A stretch of 64,000 nt of DNA from Tetrapyrgos nigripes (GCA_013368315.1 JAACJM010000049.1:1-64000), one strand, 5' to 3'; shown: positions 10,771 through 23,988, numbered from the stretch's first letter. The notes: generated by a model from the letters alone, not told the origin. Numbers and translations: made by a program.

Positions 10771-12779
10771 GTTTTGTGTGATGTATGCGTTACGAAGATA
10801 TATTTTGGCTTAGTTCAGAGGGCCGCGTTACCGTTACGCGAACTTACGGTCGAAATTGTACAGTATTACGCGGCATGAGTCCAAGAGCTGAAACGCCGGT
10901 TTCCGGGAAGTATCCCAATGTATGTAGGCAGCAGTACATCATCGTTCCCTGGACTCACTGCCAAGACAGGAATCGGAGAAAGGAAAGAGAGCGCGATGGT
11001 TGCAGTGAAAAAGGCGGTTGACGTGACCGTGTGTGCCGGTTATTTCCAAAATGGCAATTTATCCGAGTTCGGGATGACGTCAATTCGGTTGCCCTTCACT
11101 TTTTTTTTCTCCTTGTTTCTGACATTTCTTTATTATTCGTTGCCGGGTCATGGTCAAATTTCAGTTCAACAATATTCTCAGCGTCACCCCAGCGCAATCC
11201 CGGTACACAGGACGAGATCCACGAAAACATCATTACGTGGAGACGAGTACCTGTTAGTACTCGATGAGTAGTAACAAGAGTTGCTGGCTCCACATGTACA
11301 AGAAAACCAGTGCACTTTGGAAGCTGACGTATAGGCGTAATCGGTGAGTATGTGCAGCTCCTCCCTCATGTGTCGTTTTCGGTATGTAATGCATCGGTTT
11401 CCGTTTTCTATTCAGGCTGTCTTTTCCCTTCCCCTCACGCGTCCTTTTCATCCCGAGCAAGCCCGGGTAGTCCGTCTACGAGTTATGTGGATATAACCAG
11501 GTGGAACGATCAGTCCCAAAGACCTTAAGGTGACTCGATGCGCTCCGTTATGGTTGGCATGGCATCCTGATATCTGTCCGGTCTCTCCTCCATCTCCGTC
11601 ATAACAATTCATCGCATTTCATTTGAAGCCCGACGGAGACTGTCCTCCTTTACTCACTGGGGAAAGGTGCCACTGCTTTGCATGGCAAATTACGAGGCCC
11701 ATTGGATAAGTAAAATGGTTTCGTATGCAGTAAAAATTAGATAGAGCTCAATAGCTTAATGTAACGACGCCTTTAAATGACCTTGGATGGGGTGGAGGAA
11801 GCAATAGTGATTCAGAGAGCGGCTCTTGACGACTTTCGACGGCTGATGAGGGAAGGTAAACGCGTCTGAAGCTTGTCGTGGTTGATGGGCTTGTAGTCGT
11901 CGACAGCGAAGGGAATGAATCATGACGTACTTCAATGCGTCAGTTGAGATAGCAGTGTGCGGGCATTTCGGAGCGCTGAGGTGGCGTGTAAAAGTTAGAA
12001 CCCGTGAGAACCTTTGGTACTCAATTGAGGGGTCGACATAAGTTAACTCGGCCTAAAGGGCCTCGTAATAACTTTTGGAGGCGAGAAGTCCCACTGGTTG
12101 ACTACGCTATAATTATAAGGTGTGAAAATTTGTTCACCGGCTTGGTGAGCACATAAATGACATCTTCTGAACGTAGTATCTGATCTTCTCCACCAAGCGT
12201 CTCCCTGTACCACTTTCTCGGAATGAATGGGCAGCCTTTTTGAATGATCCTCCTGGTACTTGTCTTGGATTCGTCTCATGTCGTTTTTGGATTTGATAAA
12301 CCTTCCAACAGTACTATCCGTTCGTAGCATCTTCTCAGTGAAAATACGGATATACTGATGTCATGTACACCATGGCGGGCGGTCCTAGGCGGTCGTCCAT
12401 TGTACTGAACGGCGGGAAAGCATCAAGATTCCAGAATCGAATTTATGATAACTGGTGTGTGTTTAAAGACTTATGGGCGCGGAACATCAAAGTGGAGAAG
12501 TTGATGCACTTACCAGCGCAACGTGTTATGAGTGAATTCTTCATGCTCTGAATTCACTGAATTATCGAAACATGCATCTTCAATCTTGGCGCCGTTGTAC
12601 TGCTTCAATCGTGCCAAGTGGTGTTTCCTCCGGCTCGAGGCACCAGGTAAGTAAGTCATACGAACCCTCCGCAGTTTGGAGCCCTTGTGAATTCTCATAT
12701 CCTTGTCGGAGGCGCCACAACATATGGAATCAAGTGTGTTTTAACGGGCTCTTACAGAGTTAGAAAAAGACGCAAAACG
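10771..12779. other. no gene seen
   Basis: About 2 kb with scattered short frames, none with family resemblance or consistent splice structure. It probably holds intergenic sequence and the promoter region of the thaumatin-like gene. Confidence 0.5.
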
Positions 12780-12788
12780 TATAAAAGG
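12780..12788 (+). promoter_or_regulatory. TATA box of the thaumatin-like gene
   Basis: TATAAAAGG lies 73 bp before the ATG at 12861, a normal distance for a strong, regulated fungal gene. Confidence 0.6.
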
Positions 12789-12860
12789 ACGACGAAGCAG
12801 CCCAGGAGTTCCCATCGTATTTGTCATCTCATCTCAGCCACTGTCTCGCAGTTCTCCATC

Positions 12861-14155
12861 ATGAAGGGCCTTCTCTCCGCAGTCTCTCTCGCCACTGTCC
12901 TTGCTTCTGCCAGTGCTCGCACATGGACAGTCAAGAACAACTGTGCGTTTACGATCTGGTGAATAATCATGGCCAATGAACGTTGTATTTCTTATACTCA
13001 ACCATATTTTCTCCTCGTATCTAGGCCAGGGGTATGAATTATTCTCATGCAGTCATGCAGTGAGCTCACTTTGTACTCCAGATGTTCACCGACCCCTCCT
13101 CGCCTTCTAAGCCTTCCCAAGCTACTGGGTGAATAATCGACACCTTTTTCAACCTCTGAACCTTACTGACAACTTCAAAGATGGGAAGCCCCCGCTGGAT
13201 CCCAAGTCACCTTCGACGTTCCGAATGACTGGAAGTCTGGTCGTATCTGGGCAAGTACTTTCACTTCGCTACTTCATTCTCCAACTGGGCTGAGTCCGTA
13301 ATTCATCTTATATAGGGACGAACTGATTGTGATTTCTCCACAAACCCGGGACCAAACTCTTGTTCAACAGGTGGATGTAACGGTGGTTTGGAATGCGCAG
13401 CAGAGGGCGGAACGGTAAGGACGCCATCAGCTCCTGACTGTCATTTACTTACCATCGGTCTCGTATCCAGGGTGTGCCTCCAGCATCTGTTGCTGAGTGG
13501 ACCTTGCAAGGTGATCAGAACCTCGACTACTACGATGGTACGTATACGTCGCCATGAATCTTCGAGGGATGGATTCGTCTTTGCTCACTTTCACATAATC
13601 AGTATCCCTCGTGGACGGCTCCAACTTGCCTATGTCCATCACCAACAATGTTGGATGCAACGTCGCTGATTGCCCCGCTGATTTGAACGCGAACTGTACG
13701 TCCTTTTATCCATTATCAAGACTTGGAATTTGACAATAATCTCGGTTGAAATGTAGGTCCAACTGAACTCGCCCAATCTGGCTCTAACGGCGTCGTAGGT
13801 TGCAAGAGTGCTTGCTTTGCCAATCTCGACGGAAACCAACGTAAGTATTGGAATAGAAAATTCAATTCAATTCGACTCATCTTTTCTCCTTTTTTTCAGA
13901 GGACTCTGCCAACTGCTGCAGCGGAAGTCACAGCACTCCAGATACCTGCCCACCAAGCGGTGTGCAATTCTACGACTACTTCAGTAAGAGTCGCGTATTT
14001 CTACTTGAAAGTTATTTGACTGATGGTGTTGCCCTTATGCAGAGAAAGCTTGCCCCAACTCGTACGTCTACGCCTACGACGAATCCAGTAAAACTGCATT
14101 GTGGACCTGCGATTCGGGCAAGAACGCCGATTACACTCTTACTTTCTGCCCCTAA
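12861..14155 (+). CDS. thaumatin-like secreted protein (GH152 type)
   Basis: Ten exons give 253 residues: 12861-12958, 13025-13031, 13082-13128, 13181-13250, 13316-13414, 13471-13537, 13603-13695, 13757-13840, 13900-13983, 14043-14155. Residues 1-19 form a signal peptide (MKGLLSAVSLATVLASASA). The mature part has the thaumatin signature GRIWGRTDCDF and 16 cysteines, the number that forms eight disulfides in the family. Related basidiomycete proteins act on beta-1,3-glucan and are linked to cell-wall remodelling and defence; activity here is inferred. Exon 2 is only 7 nt. The intron after exon 4 uses a GC donor (GCAAGT), because the nearby GT donor would break the frame. Confidence 0.95.
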
Positions 14156-15978
14156 GTGATACCCCTGTGTCTGTTGTTAATTACCTTATCTTATTTTGCT
14201 ATATATTATTGCGTTCATCATCCTGCTTCGCGAGTTGGCGAGCTTGTTCTCTTGAGAAGCCGTACTCATCTAGAGTCTGATAAAAATTTGGATCAGTGCT
14301 ATCCTACGTCGGTGGCAATCAGTTTACTTGTGCTGGCTAGTATTTTTCATTTGCAGGATATGTTTCCGCCCCGCGACATGTACTAACGAAACCCCACTTC
14401 ACTTGATTGACCAAAACCCAAAACCGAGTACTGATCAAGCCCTCGTCAAGTGCTAACCAAAACGCTCTTCAGGTGTTAGCGGAGCACGCATTAAGATACA
14501 CACACTGTTGCTTGTCTGTAGGCAGAGTACTAACCTTCAATGAGTTCCAGCCATAGGTTGTTTCACATGCGTAGCTTAATAGGTCGACTCGCGCTCGAAA
14601 TTGAATGTTAGCGCTTGATTCAGAACTTGGGTGGCTGCTTAAAATTGTGAACTGCATTAGTACTTAAATCATATGAGTTGATTATGGACAACAGCATCCG
14701 ACGACTTGAGCAGACCAGGGTGTAGAAGTCGTACATAATAAAGAAAGCTATACTAGTAGCAAAATAGAAAAAACACGTCAGTACAAGACTGAATCGAAGC
14801 ATATCCCGATGCAGTCGCACTGCCAGGAGGTACCCAGACAAAGTGGACAATTGTGCATGTCATAACCCTGTGTCTGCATGCTGAGGAGTCGGGTTAGATC
14901 AGTAGTTACAGTCGGGTTAGATCAGCAGTTATAGTCGGGTTCCGTCAATACTACTCAAGGGTTGGAATTGTTGTATTAAACAGGTCTGATTGACAGTTAG
15001 ATGGCGGGTGTAGATTGTCAAATCTGAGGTGGGTTTCGTTAGCGGGTTTCGTTAGCACATGGTCGGGGTGGAAACTATATTTGCTTTCCATTTGCTACCC
15101 ACTGATTATACTCCGGCGTCAGATGTGAATCATGGTTCAACCGATGGCGTTCGTAAAGTGTGAATTTAGGATGTATCTGGGTATCCTCGGAGATGATATC
15201 GTGTTCTAGCATGTAAAATGGAAGTAGTTTAAGGAGTAAAAAGTAACTCAGTATACGACGCGATGCGAAAAAATCCGGAAATGATTAGGCCGATGATTCT
15301 GAAGGTTCAGAAGCCGGCAAGTGGACTGCAGAGTATCGAAGAAAACGAAGAAAACGACTGAGATTGGGCTGAGATATCTCGGTCGAGAGAGTCAGGTAAC
15401 ATCCAAAGTACTTGGGACAACATCAAGTATGTGAACCATTGGTTTGTAGTCAGTAGAACTTCCAAGAGGAATAAGTATCCTGGAATTCGAAGTTCTTCCA
15501 AGTTTTAAATTCCGCATCAAATGATCACGTTACCGCGACCTTCCTTAAAGCCAAACCACTATTTAGTATTATCTGCCTTCTTTGCTGTATCCCTCCAAGT
15601 AATACCTAAATCATTCAGTGCAAGCAACAAGAAGTTTTCGATAATCAAGTCTGTTCGTTCACGCTCCAGATCTAGGATTTCTTCAGCTGCTATCGAGTCG
15701 TCCGTTCCTTGTCCGTTCCCGACGTTACGCAGATCGGGAAGGAAATGCCGTCATAACGAGGCTTTAGAGAACTCCGGTGTTAACGGAAACGGTGCGGTGT
15801 TTTCATTTTGACTATGTAATTCGACTCGGGCCCGGCTTTGTATATGCATATGCAGGTCTGCGTCGTGCGAAGGGCTTTCCTACACCAGTTATAACCTTTC
15901 CATCGCCGTCCCGTCACTTGCTCCTACTCACACGATACCTTGTATTCACATTGCTGGCGGCGACGACCAGTGTCACCG
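14156..15978. other. no gene seen; short direct repeats
   Basis: Intergenic DNA. Near 14888-14940 the phrase GTCGGGTTAGATCAG recurs with small changes (about 25-bp spacing), and GGGTTTCGTTAGC is doubled near 15030-15055. No protein-coding signal was found on either strand. Confidence 0.5.
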
Positions 15979-17797
15979 ATGTCGAATCTCGAGAAGGGTC
16001 AGGACGACAAAGCCAGCTACAATGGGAACTGCAACCGGGACAGCATTGCTACGACGTACAGCTCTGCTCCTCTGACAACTCTCTCCACGCTTCACAAGGT
16101 GGATCGAGTACGGAGATGGCAGCAGTCTTTGACAGTTTTTGGAGCATTCCTTTCCCTGTTCTGTACATTCGGGCAAATGAATTCGTTTGGTACCTTTGAA
16201 ACATGGTACGCCATCCATCAACTCAACGGTACACCGTCGTCAACGATCTCGTGGATCGGGTCGTTGCAGCTATGGGTGTTATTCTTCTCAGTGAGTTGTT
16301 GCTCAGGCTTTCGCTGCTAGACATACACTCCCTGACCATGATTCTTCCTGGAAGGGCAGCGCCATCGGATATCTTTTTGACATGTACGGGCCGATGATAC
16401 TCATGACGTGTGGAACGGTCTGCTTTGTGCTGTGCGCAGTGCTAACGAGCATTTCGACCCAATACTACCAGTACGTCCTGTCGCAAGGCATTTTGTTTGG
16501 AATTGGTGCTGGACTATTGTGAGTCATTAATTTCATAGGCTTTTACATCCTCGTCTATCCGCCGTCTGCTTCTATTTCATTCAGGCTTGGTACATAGTAG
16601 AGAAACTAACGACACGACACGTTTTTTCGGCAGGTTTTACCCCGCGCTAGCTAGTGTTTCGAAGTGTTTCTCTGACCACAGAGCTACAGCTCTCGGGATT
16701 GCAGCCAGCGGGTCTAGTCTGGGTACGTTTGCTGTGGAGATCTGTTTCGCTATTGGCTCATGCTACAGTCCTCCGCTGAATCACTTAAATTTTGCTTTTG
16801 CTTTAGGCGGCGTTTTGTACCCGATAATGCTTCGGAGTCTCTTTGAGCACGTTGGGTTTGGCTGGACACTACGCATTACTGCCCTTATAAGTCTAGTGCT
16901 TTGTGGAGCCGCCACTTTGACGATTTCTTCCTTGGCAAAATCGGAAGCCCGGAAGCGAGAACGATCTTGTCGGGAAGTTTCAAGCTGGTTTACGATATTC
17001 GGACTCGATGACTTGCGGTTCTTGAGCCTCCTTCTGGGAAGTAGCCTCGTCGCTCTCGGTACGTCACATTGCGTTCTTGGATGTCATGGAGACCGTCTCA
17101 CTACATATTGTTCTAATGCATCAGGTCTCTTCATTCCCATTTTCTACTTGTCGTCATTTGCTCATGAGATGTTGTCTGTATCATCGTCCTCATCTTTCTT
17201 GATTGTCACAGCCCTCAATGGTGGAGGTATTTTTGGTCGCATAGCTCCTTCGATACTGTCTGACCGTCTTGGACACTTCAATCTCCTTGCTCCCACTGCC
17301 TTTCTTAGTGGGCTGCTCGTTCTCACTGGCTGGCTGATTCCTGCTTCAAAAGCGGAAGAGTTATTGTCCTACCTTCGCTCGACGAATGATCTAGATTCTG
17401 AACCCTCAGAAGCACATGGCTTGTTCGTCACTGTCGTAGTCTTCGCGGTGTTATATGGAGTCTTCTCAGGAGCGTTCATTTCCCTCATTAATCCATGTGT
17501 CGTGAAAACTACCAAGGATGTGACGGTTGTTGGAAGAAGAATAGGATTTTTCTACAGTGTGATATCTTTTCCGTGAGCTTCGATTCCTCTTTTCCTCCAC
17601 TCTATGCAATCTGACGACAATTTTTAATGGTTGACAGCTCTCTCATCGGCACCCCAATCGCAGGTGTCCTTCGCAGTTCCGGACAAAGCCCTTATGAAGG
17701 GATGATTCTTTTCTCGGGAATCACCCTCGTCATAGGATCTTTCTTCCTCTTTGCTACTCGGTTCATTGTCGACAGGAAAGCGTGGGTCTGCGTATGA
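15979..17797 (+). CDS. MFS transporter, monocarboxylate-porter type
   Basis: Six exons give 474 residues: 15979-16290, 16355-16518, 16634-16722, 16807-17058, 17125-17572, 17638-17797. The protein has a polar cytoplasmic N-terminus (about 50 residues) and then about twelve hydrophobic segments. Family features are FGAFLSLFCTFGQMNSFGTF in TM1, the ATALGIAASGSSLGG segment near TM5, and GRIAPSILSDRLG in the central loop region. This is the fungal branch of monocarboxylate porters (MCH/MCT-like); such proteins move small organic acids or riboflavin across the plasma membrane. The substrate cannot be read from sequence. The third intron is 84 nt, a multiple of three without a stop, so retention would still give a readable product. 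Confidence 0.9.
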
Positions 17798-18900
17798 AGG
17801 AGTTACTAGGAAGCCTCCATTTTCAAAAATCGGCCCAGGTGGAGAATGGCGATACTGCATTGGACGTACTTTCAGCTCACTTCGGTTGCATGTATGCTGG
17901 ATACATCTATGCGACGTTGAGGGCTAGTACAGGGTCGTAGCAAATGTGTCGCATGACGCCCGTGCTGCATCCTCCTCGTTCTAATTCGCACCTCATGGCT
18001 TCTACTGACTGCCATGAAACACGGAGTTCCTGTCACCTTGCCCTTTTTTGGGTTGGGTAGACAAAGGTCGCCGTCACCCGCAAGTTCGTAAATCTATCTT
18101 CATGATCCCTCACAAACCTCACGATGCTCTGACGATTCCATTCCATATCAACGCCTTTTTATGAATTATATGAGTCCAATCTCTTGTTTACATACCTTAT
18201 CCCTACGTTATATTATACATCTAGCTGGTAGTGCCACTGTATATCTGTTCGGATAAAACTCGCAATAGTTCCGGCCTTTCCCGAGATGGCCGAGGTTGTA
18301 TTATTTCTTTTGCCTTCTTTTGCCCTTTCTTTCTTTCTTAAAGAATTGTGTAGAACATTCTAGTAACAAGCTAGAAGTTGTATAAAATACATACTAGCAG
18401 TTACAGATGAGCCATCTCTTTCTATCACCGCTGGCTTCGCTGCTTGGTTAAACATCGACGCCCTCTGACCATCATCATTAACGCGCTCAGCTCGTAGTCG
18501 ATGCTTCGATAGCAATAACTTGAATTATCTCATCTTATTTTATCTGGTACATCATCTTTTCTGAGTGGATGTACAGGTCTGGGATGCCGCCACCCCCTTG
18601 CCCAACTTACTCTTGATTCTTGATTATTCGAAATGGCACAGTATGCATATCGACTAAGTAGTAAGTACACTTGTGAAGCCAGTGCTCCTGTTATTTGACG
18701 GCTCTGAGTAAGTATAGGCTATACCCTTGTATAGATGAAGGGCCAGTCAGCTTGCTTGCTTTGTGCTTGCTCGTCGATGTCGGGACTCGGGTCCTCGGGA
18801 AGTGCCAAGGGTCTCACGTGATTCTGAGGCCAGAAAAATTGGTGCCTTTTGGTTTGGACACGTCAGCCCGCACTTACTTCCATCTACCTGTGTTTCCTCA
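17798..18900. other. no gene seen
   Basis: Likely 3' region of the transporter gene and promoter of the next gene. No coding signal. Confidence 0.5.
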
Positions 18901-21624
18901 ATGGGCACTACACAGTACACTCAGACATTTCTCGTAAACACCAACGAAGATGAAATCACACCCCGAAAACCATCTTATAAGTCAGATTTCTCAGCACCAC
19001 CCCCCGTCAAAACGCCGTATGATCCTCTAGAATCACTAGACGACATTCCTGGAATCCACTACGCGCTCGAACTGTTTCTGTCTTCCAAAATGAAGGAATC
19101 CGAAGATTACTGCAAGGAAAACGACGTGAAGAGGTTTATATCGCAAAGGAAGAGTCTTGGAACTTTTCTCATTATGCATTATCAGGGAACGTCTGTACTT
19201 TGCGACTGGGTACGGTTTGATCCAGTGCGTCAAGGGCCTGATGTCTTACGAAGATGAGGTCTGCTGTTCGTCTTCTCACATTCTTGTGTACTCAATCTTC
19301 AAGTTGTGGTTATAGGACTTACTGGCAGGCATTGAACATACGAAACACGGGTCGGCAATCGCGACGAAACATCGAAAGAAGGCTGGTTCTATCGCATCTC
19401 GGCTGGTCTCATCTTTTGGGGGTAGTATAGACGCCATCAAGAACATGACAGCTGTTGAGCGGCATGCCGAGCTAGTGTATGCCGAGAGTCTGCTTGCGAA
19501 AGTGCGTGCTAATCCGTCTGCAATCCGCCTCTCTTCAAAGGTTGACATCTGTTCTGAAAGGCCTTGCTTGGTATATTGTACTCTGGGGACTGGCTAGCAT
19601 TCATTAAAGAAGCGTATGTGTCGATGCCGTCCGTTGCACCCGCTACAATGTAGGCTCAACAAGGCACTCTCAGTTTCAACATGCGTAACACTATTTCCAT
19701 ATATGGTACACTACTCAAGTACATCCGAGTGATGGATGCAGAATCACTGGCCAACGATGGACCCTCGGAACATCCGTCAATCGACATTCATTTTCGCTCT
19801 GGTGTATACCTCGGTAATGGTGTAGTGTCTCTCGTGCTCAGCTTGATGCCGTCGAGGCTACAAAGCGTCGTAGAAATATTCGGCTATCGAGGTGACCGGA
19901 GCGAGGCTTTGTATTTACTGTACCGACCTGGAGGGTGGTCTACTGGCAGCGTGGAACCGACGGTTAGTGCAGGTGAGTTGAACTAATCTTTCCAGACGTC
20001 ATTCCAATTATCATTTCATTTTCAAAATATTTACTATTAGTGGAAGAAGGCGCACGCCGTGTCATCTGTGATATGATACTCCTCATTTTTCACCTCGTCC
20101 TATCTAGCTTCACGTTTGACGGTGTAGACATCCCAATGGCCCAGAAGATTGTCGACTGGAACTTAAAGCGGTACCCTGACGGTAGGCTCGTGGATATTGG
20201 TTTGTTTCATGTGGATGAAGTTCTCATCTCTTCTCAGGCGTCTTCTTCCTCTTCGGTGCAGGAAGATTATCTCTTATACGTTCACAACCTCAGCGAGCCA
20301 TTCACTATTACACGCGAGCAATGGAAGTCCAAAATCAGTACCGGAATCTTCATCTCATCTCGTACTGGGAGATAGCTACTGCAACTTTGTGTTTATGGGA
20401 TTTGGAGAGTAGCGTGGAAGCATGGAAGGTGTTGCAAAATGAAGCTACCGTACGTGACATTCCGCTACTTGCAGCTAGCAGAGTATCATCTCATTGACCC
20501 CGTTCATGTTGGGCAGTGGTCCAAAGCCATCTATGCTTATGGGATGGCAGTTTGTCTCCTTGAACTCGCGGATGTGCAGGACGCGGGTGAGACCAAACCG
20601 AGTAGTAATACGAACAAGGTTCCACGTCTGTCATCGAAAGAGATGCGGGCACAAGCCACCGAGCTAATGAAAAAGGTGCCGGGTTTGCGTCAGAAGATTG
20701 CAGGTAAAAGTATTCCGTTAGAGGTACGCTCATCTCTATCTCGACGCTCATTGTGACGCTCATGCTATGTCCAGAAATTTGTAGCTCGCAAAGCTCGAAA
20801 ATTTCTCTCGCAAGGCGGACGCCTGATGCTTCCAGGCCTGGAGTTAGCGTATCTCTTTCTGGCTATCGCCCATGCACCTCGTAATTCAGTGACGGAGGGT
20901 CAAATGTTGGTTGAAGTCCGACGTGCATCAGCAGTGGTCGAAAAGGCTAATGAAGACCCGGAGAAATATGAGCATGGATCTGGGTACTGGGATGATGTTT
21001 GTCTGATCAAGCTACTGGAAGGTATATGCTTGAGATACATTGCCTATCCTGTGCGTCCGCAGTGTAGTTTTTTCTTCCAATCCCGAACTACTAACGAAAT
21101 GCCTGTCCAGGATCCGGATGCGGAGTCTGACCCCTCAGAAGAGCCTGCAATGTCTGTAGAAGAGGCCGTTCGTGGGTCCGAGGAAGCGTTCAATGACGTT
21201 TTCAAATATGGGCCTAAGATAGAATTGGATCACTTCTTGGTGTACAGTGCCCGTACGTATGGTTTTGGAAACACCTATCCGAAGAGTCTCTAATCCCTTG
21301 CATATATACAGATTACGAATTAGGCCGATTGTCGGCTTGTCGTGGCGATATCGAGACTGCAAAGAAACATTTTCATCTTATCCTCTCAGGTTCGTCTCGT
21401 ATCATCTTGGTTTTCACCTCCTGTCGCTGATATCTTCCTTCATTGAAGGTAAACCCCTCGAGGTAGGCCCCTCGGGGAAAAGGGGAAGATACAGCTTAGA
21501 AGTGAGATATTCATTGTTATTATCCTTGCTCCTACTTCCTCAACCTCACGGTTCTTATCAGAACTCTTTGACTGTCCGGACGCATGCTGCTATGGAAGCT
21601 CTTAATAAGAATACTAGATTGTAA
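18901..21624 (+). CDS. Iml2/TTC39-like tetratricopeptide protein
   Basis: Thirteen exons give 671 residues: 18901-19133, 19186-19258, 19316-19501, 19561-19613, 19674-19972, 20041-20181, 20238-20449, 20517-20723, 20775-21050, 21111-21252, 21312-21389, 21449-21501, 21562-21624. Recognisable family stretches are ERLYFATGYGLIQCVKGLMSY, KHRKKAGSIASRLVSSFGG, AMEVQNQYRNLHLISYWE, NEATWSKAIYAYGMAVCLL and GDIETAKKHFHLIL. Fungal Iml2 and animal TTC39 proteins are outer-mitochondrial-membrane or cytoplasmic TPR proteins; yeast Iml2 helps clear inclusion bodies with lipid droplets. Length fits the family. The start at 18901 has a good context (TCAATGG), but the frame is open further upstream, so an earlier start is possible. 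Confidence 0.92.
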
Positions 21625-21955
21625 CATCCACGATGTAACTTTGTGCTATATACCCTCTAGTGCGTTCTCAGTCTCAGTCATTGTTGGACTATCACTGACA
21701 GCGTTTTAAGCAGATCAGCGTGTGTGACATAAGTAGCCAGAATGGTCGATCCAATTCTATATATTCATCGAAGACCATCATCCTCGCCCCCGTTGCCATT
21801 GATTCGTCCTTTGATCTGGGAAAGGTATGTCTCAAAAAAGAAGAAAAACACTAATAAATTCCACCATGTGAGGGTATACACCAATCAAACTAATTGCCCA
21901 AGTAAATTTTAAAGCCCAATATCAAGGACGGTAGTCCAATCCTTCTCCCAGATCC

Positions 21956-22684
21956 TCAAACATCAGGAGCAGTCCCACTGACAACCTTGCATTCTCCAGT
22001 GCTATCTTTAATGAAATCAACGGTGCCATCTGGTTGAGTCTGGCCGCCCGTGTTGGTCGCCTCGGTTGCATTATGACATGTGTCGTAAACCGAGCAGGTA
22101 AGGAGAGTGGAGTTGTCTTTTCCGTTGACGTCGTTGAAAGCTGCACGAGTATATGAGCATACTATTACAAAGTAGCTCTTGGAGACGACTATTCCACATA
22201 CCGTTCAAGAACACGCAACCAGCGACACCATTGCAGAATGCCTCACAATCTATAAAAGGCGCGGTGGATCTCAAAAATCAGAATTAGATTGCGGCAGGAA
22301 TTGTTTCCTTACCATCAACTGTCTGTACCAATGCGAATGTCAAAAAACCAGGAGCGTTGATAGCACCCGTCAGATTACTGAAAACGACCTCGAAAACGGG
22401 AGGCTCGGGTTCAGGGGCAGCTGTAGAAGTCGGCGCAACAGTCTGAGTAGAGAGTAAGCGTCGGTCCATGAAATATACAGAGATTCGACCCTTACCGCTG
22501 AGGTTGTTGGAGATGGAACGGTTGTAGGTGGGACGGTTGTAGGTGCGACAGTTGTAGGTGGGACGGTTGTAGGTGCGACAGTTGTAGGTGCGACTGTAGG
22601 GGTTGTAGTAGGGGGCGGCGAACGCTGTGGTATACCCTGAACTAGCAAAGGCAAGAAGACAAGGGAAAGGGACAGGAATTGCAT
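21956..22684 (-). CDS. small secreted protein, fruit-body-specific-protein-A-like
   Basis: Four exons on the minus strand give 183 residues: 22496-22684, 22313-22442, 22202-22249, 21956-22140. The start MQFLSLSLVFLPLLVQG is a signal peptide; an ATG 27 bases upstream is less suitable. Next comes a Thr/Pro repeat linker (units like VAPTT and VPPTT, about residues 24-75). The Cys-rich part has DCEAFCNGVAGCVFLNAFNDV, LLTCSVYDTCHNATEA and GGQTQPDGTVDFI. This pattern resembles secreted basidiomycete proteins known as fruit-body specific protein A, whose role is unknown. The linker is encoded by an 18- to 36-bp nucleotide repeat and so is likely to vary in length between strains. Confidence 0.8.
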
Positions 22685-23541
22685 CTTGAAAAAAGATGGT
22701 AGGAGTTGCACGCTCAGCTGAAGTTTTGGAAGATGGGTTGGATTCTTGAAGGGCGTCGAAAACAGTCTTTATAGCCTTGAGACATGAGCCTGGATTGGAG
22801 CATCCACAGGCACCTTGGGCCTATTTCTCTCCTTGATATCAGTCGACATGAACTTGTTCGCCCTGCGGAACAGATTTCCCCTGCTTCCATGTCACTGTCA
22901 AGAAGTCATCCGTGACTTCCGTGTTGCCTTCTTTTTTCTCAACACATACTAAAAGATGATGAACCGAATATCAAAGTTTTAAACCGTGGGCAGCTCCCAA
23001 AACGGTGTTCGCGCTAGCTCTTGCTGACCTCGCGACGTTTAGTGTGAGTCTCGAATCGTAGCCATCCATAATCACTTTCAGCGTTAAAATAAATAAAAAA
23101 CTGGATACAGTCGTATCAAAAATATAGAATGCACATGTCGGAGAACTACCGGTCAGGAACTCGGAGAGGAACAGGTACCGTATCAGAAGCTGCAGAAGAT
23201 CTTGAAGCTATTATAATTCTGTACCGATCATAAGTACTCTTCCCGTCAGGACGTCGAGAAGCAAAGCAATTTTTGCGGCGAATCCTCCCATGAGAAATGT
23301 ACTAACAAAGTCCTACTGAATACCTTCCACAACCGATTGCAAGTCAGCTTTATGTCTCGGCAACACGTTCGACGGATCCGATCATCCAAGGGTTCTACCT
23401 ATGCCATCGGTGATTGATTTTAGGCAGGTTGGTAAGACAGACAGGAGGAGAAAGATGATCCTAAAATGATAGGAACTGTACCAGGGTCAAGGGGATGTGC
23501 TGGCACTTCGAGACCTATTCTCGTTAACCAGACTCACGATA
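22685..23541. other. no gene seen
   Basis: Promoter side of the secreted-protein gene and intergenic DNA. No coding signal. Confidence 0.5.
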
Positions 23542-23690
23542 TACAGTCAACTCTCTCTTAAGGCATACCCCTCGGTCACGGCCAAAAGGTATGCCTTTTG
23601 AGAGTGCATTTTGGCAGGGAAAGTGGGTTTTCGTCACGGCCAAAAGGTATGCCCTATGAGAGAGTATGCCTTAAGAGAGAGTTGACTGTA
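23542..23690. mobile_element. 149-bp MITE with perfect 25-bp inverted repeats (Tc1/mariner-pogo type)
   Basis: Perfect 25-bp terminal inverted repeats at 23544-23568 and 23664-23688 start with CAGTCAACTCTCTC and are flanked on both sides by TA (23542-23543 and 23689-23690), as expected for Tc1/mariner/pogo target duplications. The interior has two further copies of CGGCCAAAAGGTATGCC, so the whole unit can fold into nested hairpins. There is no coding capacity. Confidence 0.88.
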
Positions 23691-23988
23691 TACACTTTGT
23701 CTGGAACTTTGGAATCAATTATAGTCTGATCCGCGCAAGCCATTACGTAACTAAGGTATATTCCCGCGAGTGGCTCTCCTCGCCTTTTCGGCACGCAAGC
23801 AAAAATTTCCGCACTTTTTGGCTAATTTTAGGCCCTAAATTAAAATTTTCGTAGATTAGTTAAGAAGTCATTAGCATCCACAACTCTTTCTGCCAAAAAT
23901 CCCAAGGGAAAACGAAACAGAACTCACGCAAAGGCTTGAAGTTGGCCTGAAGTCCATTTCTGCATGAGCACATATTAAAGACCACTAA

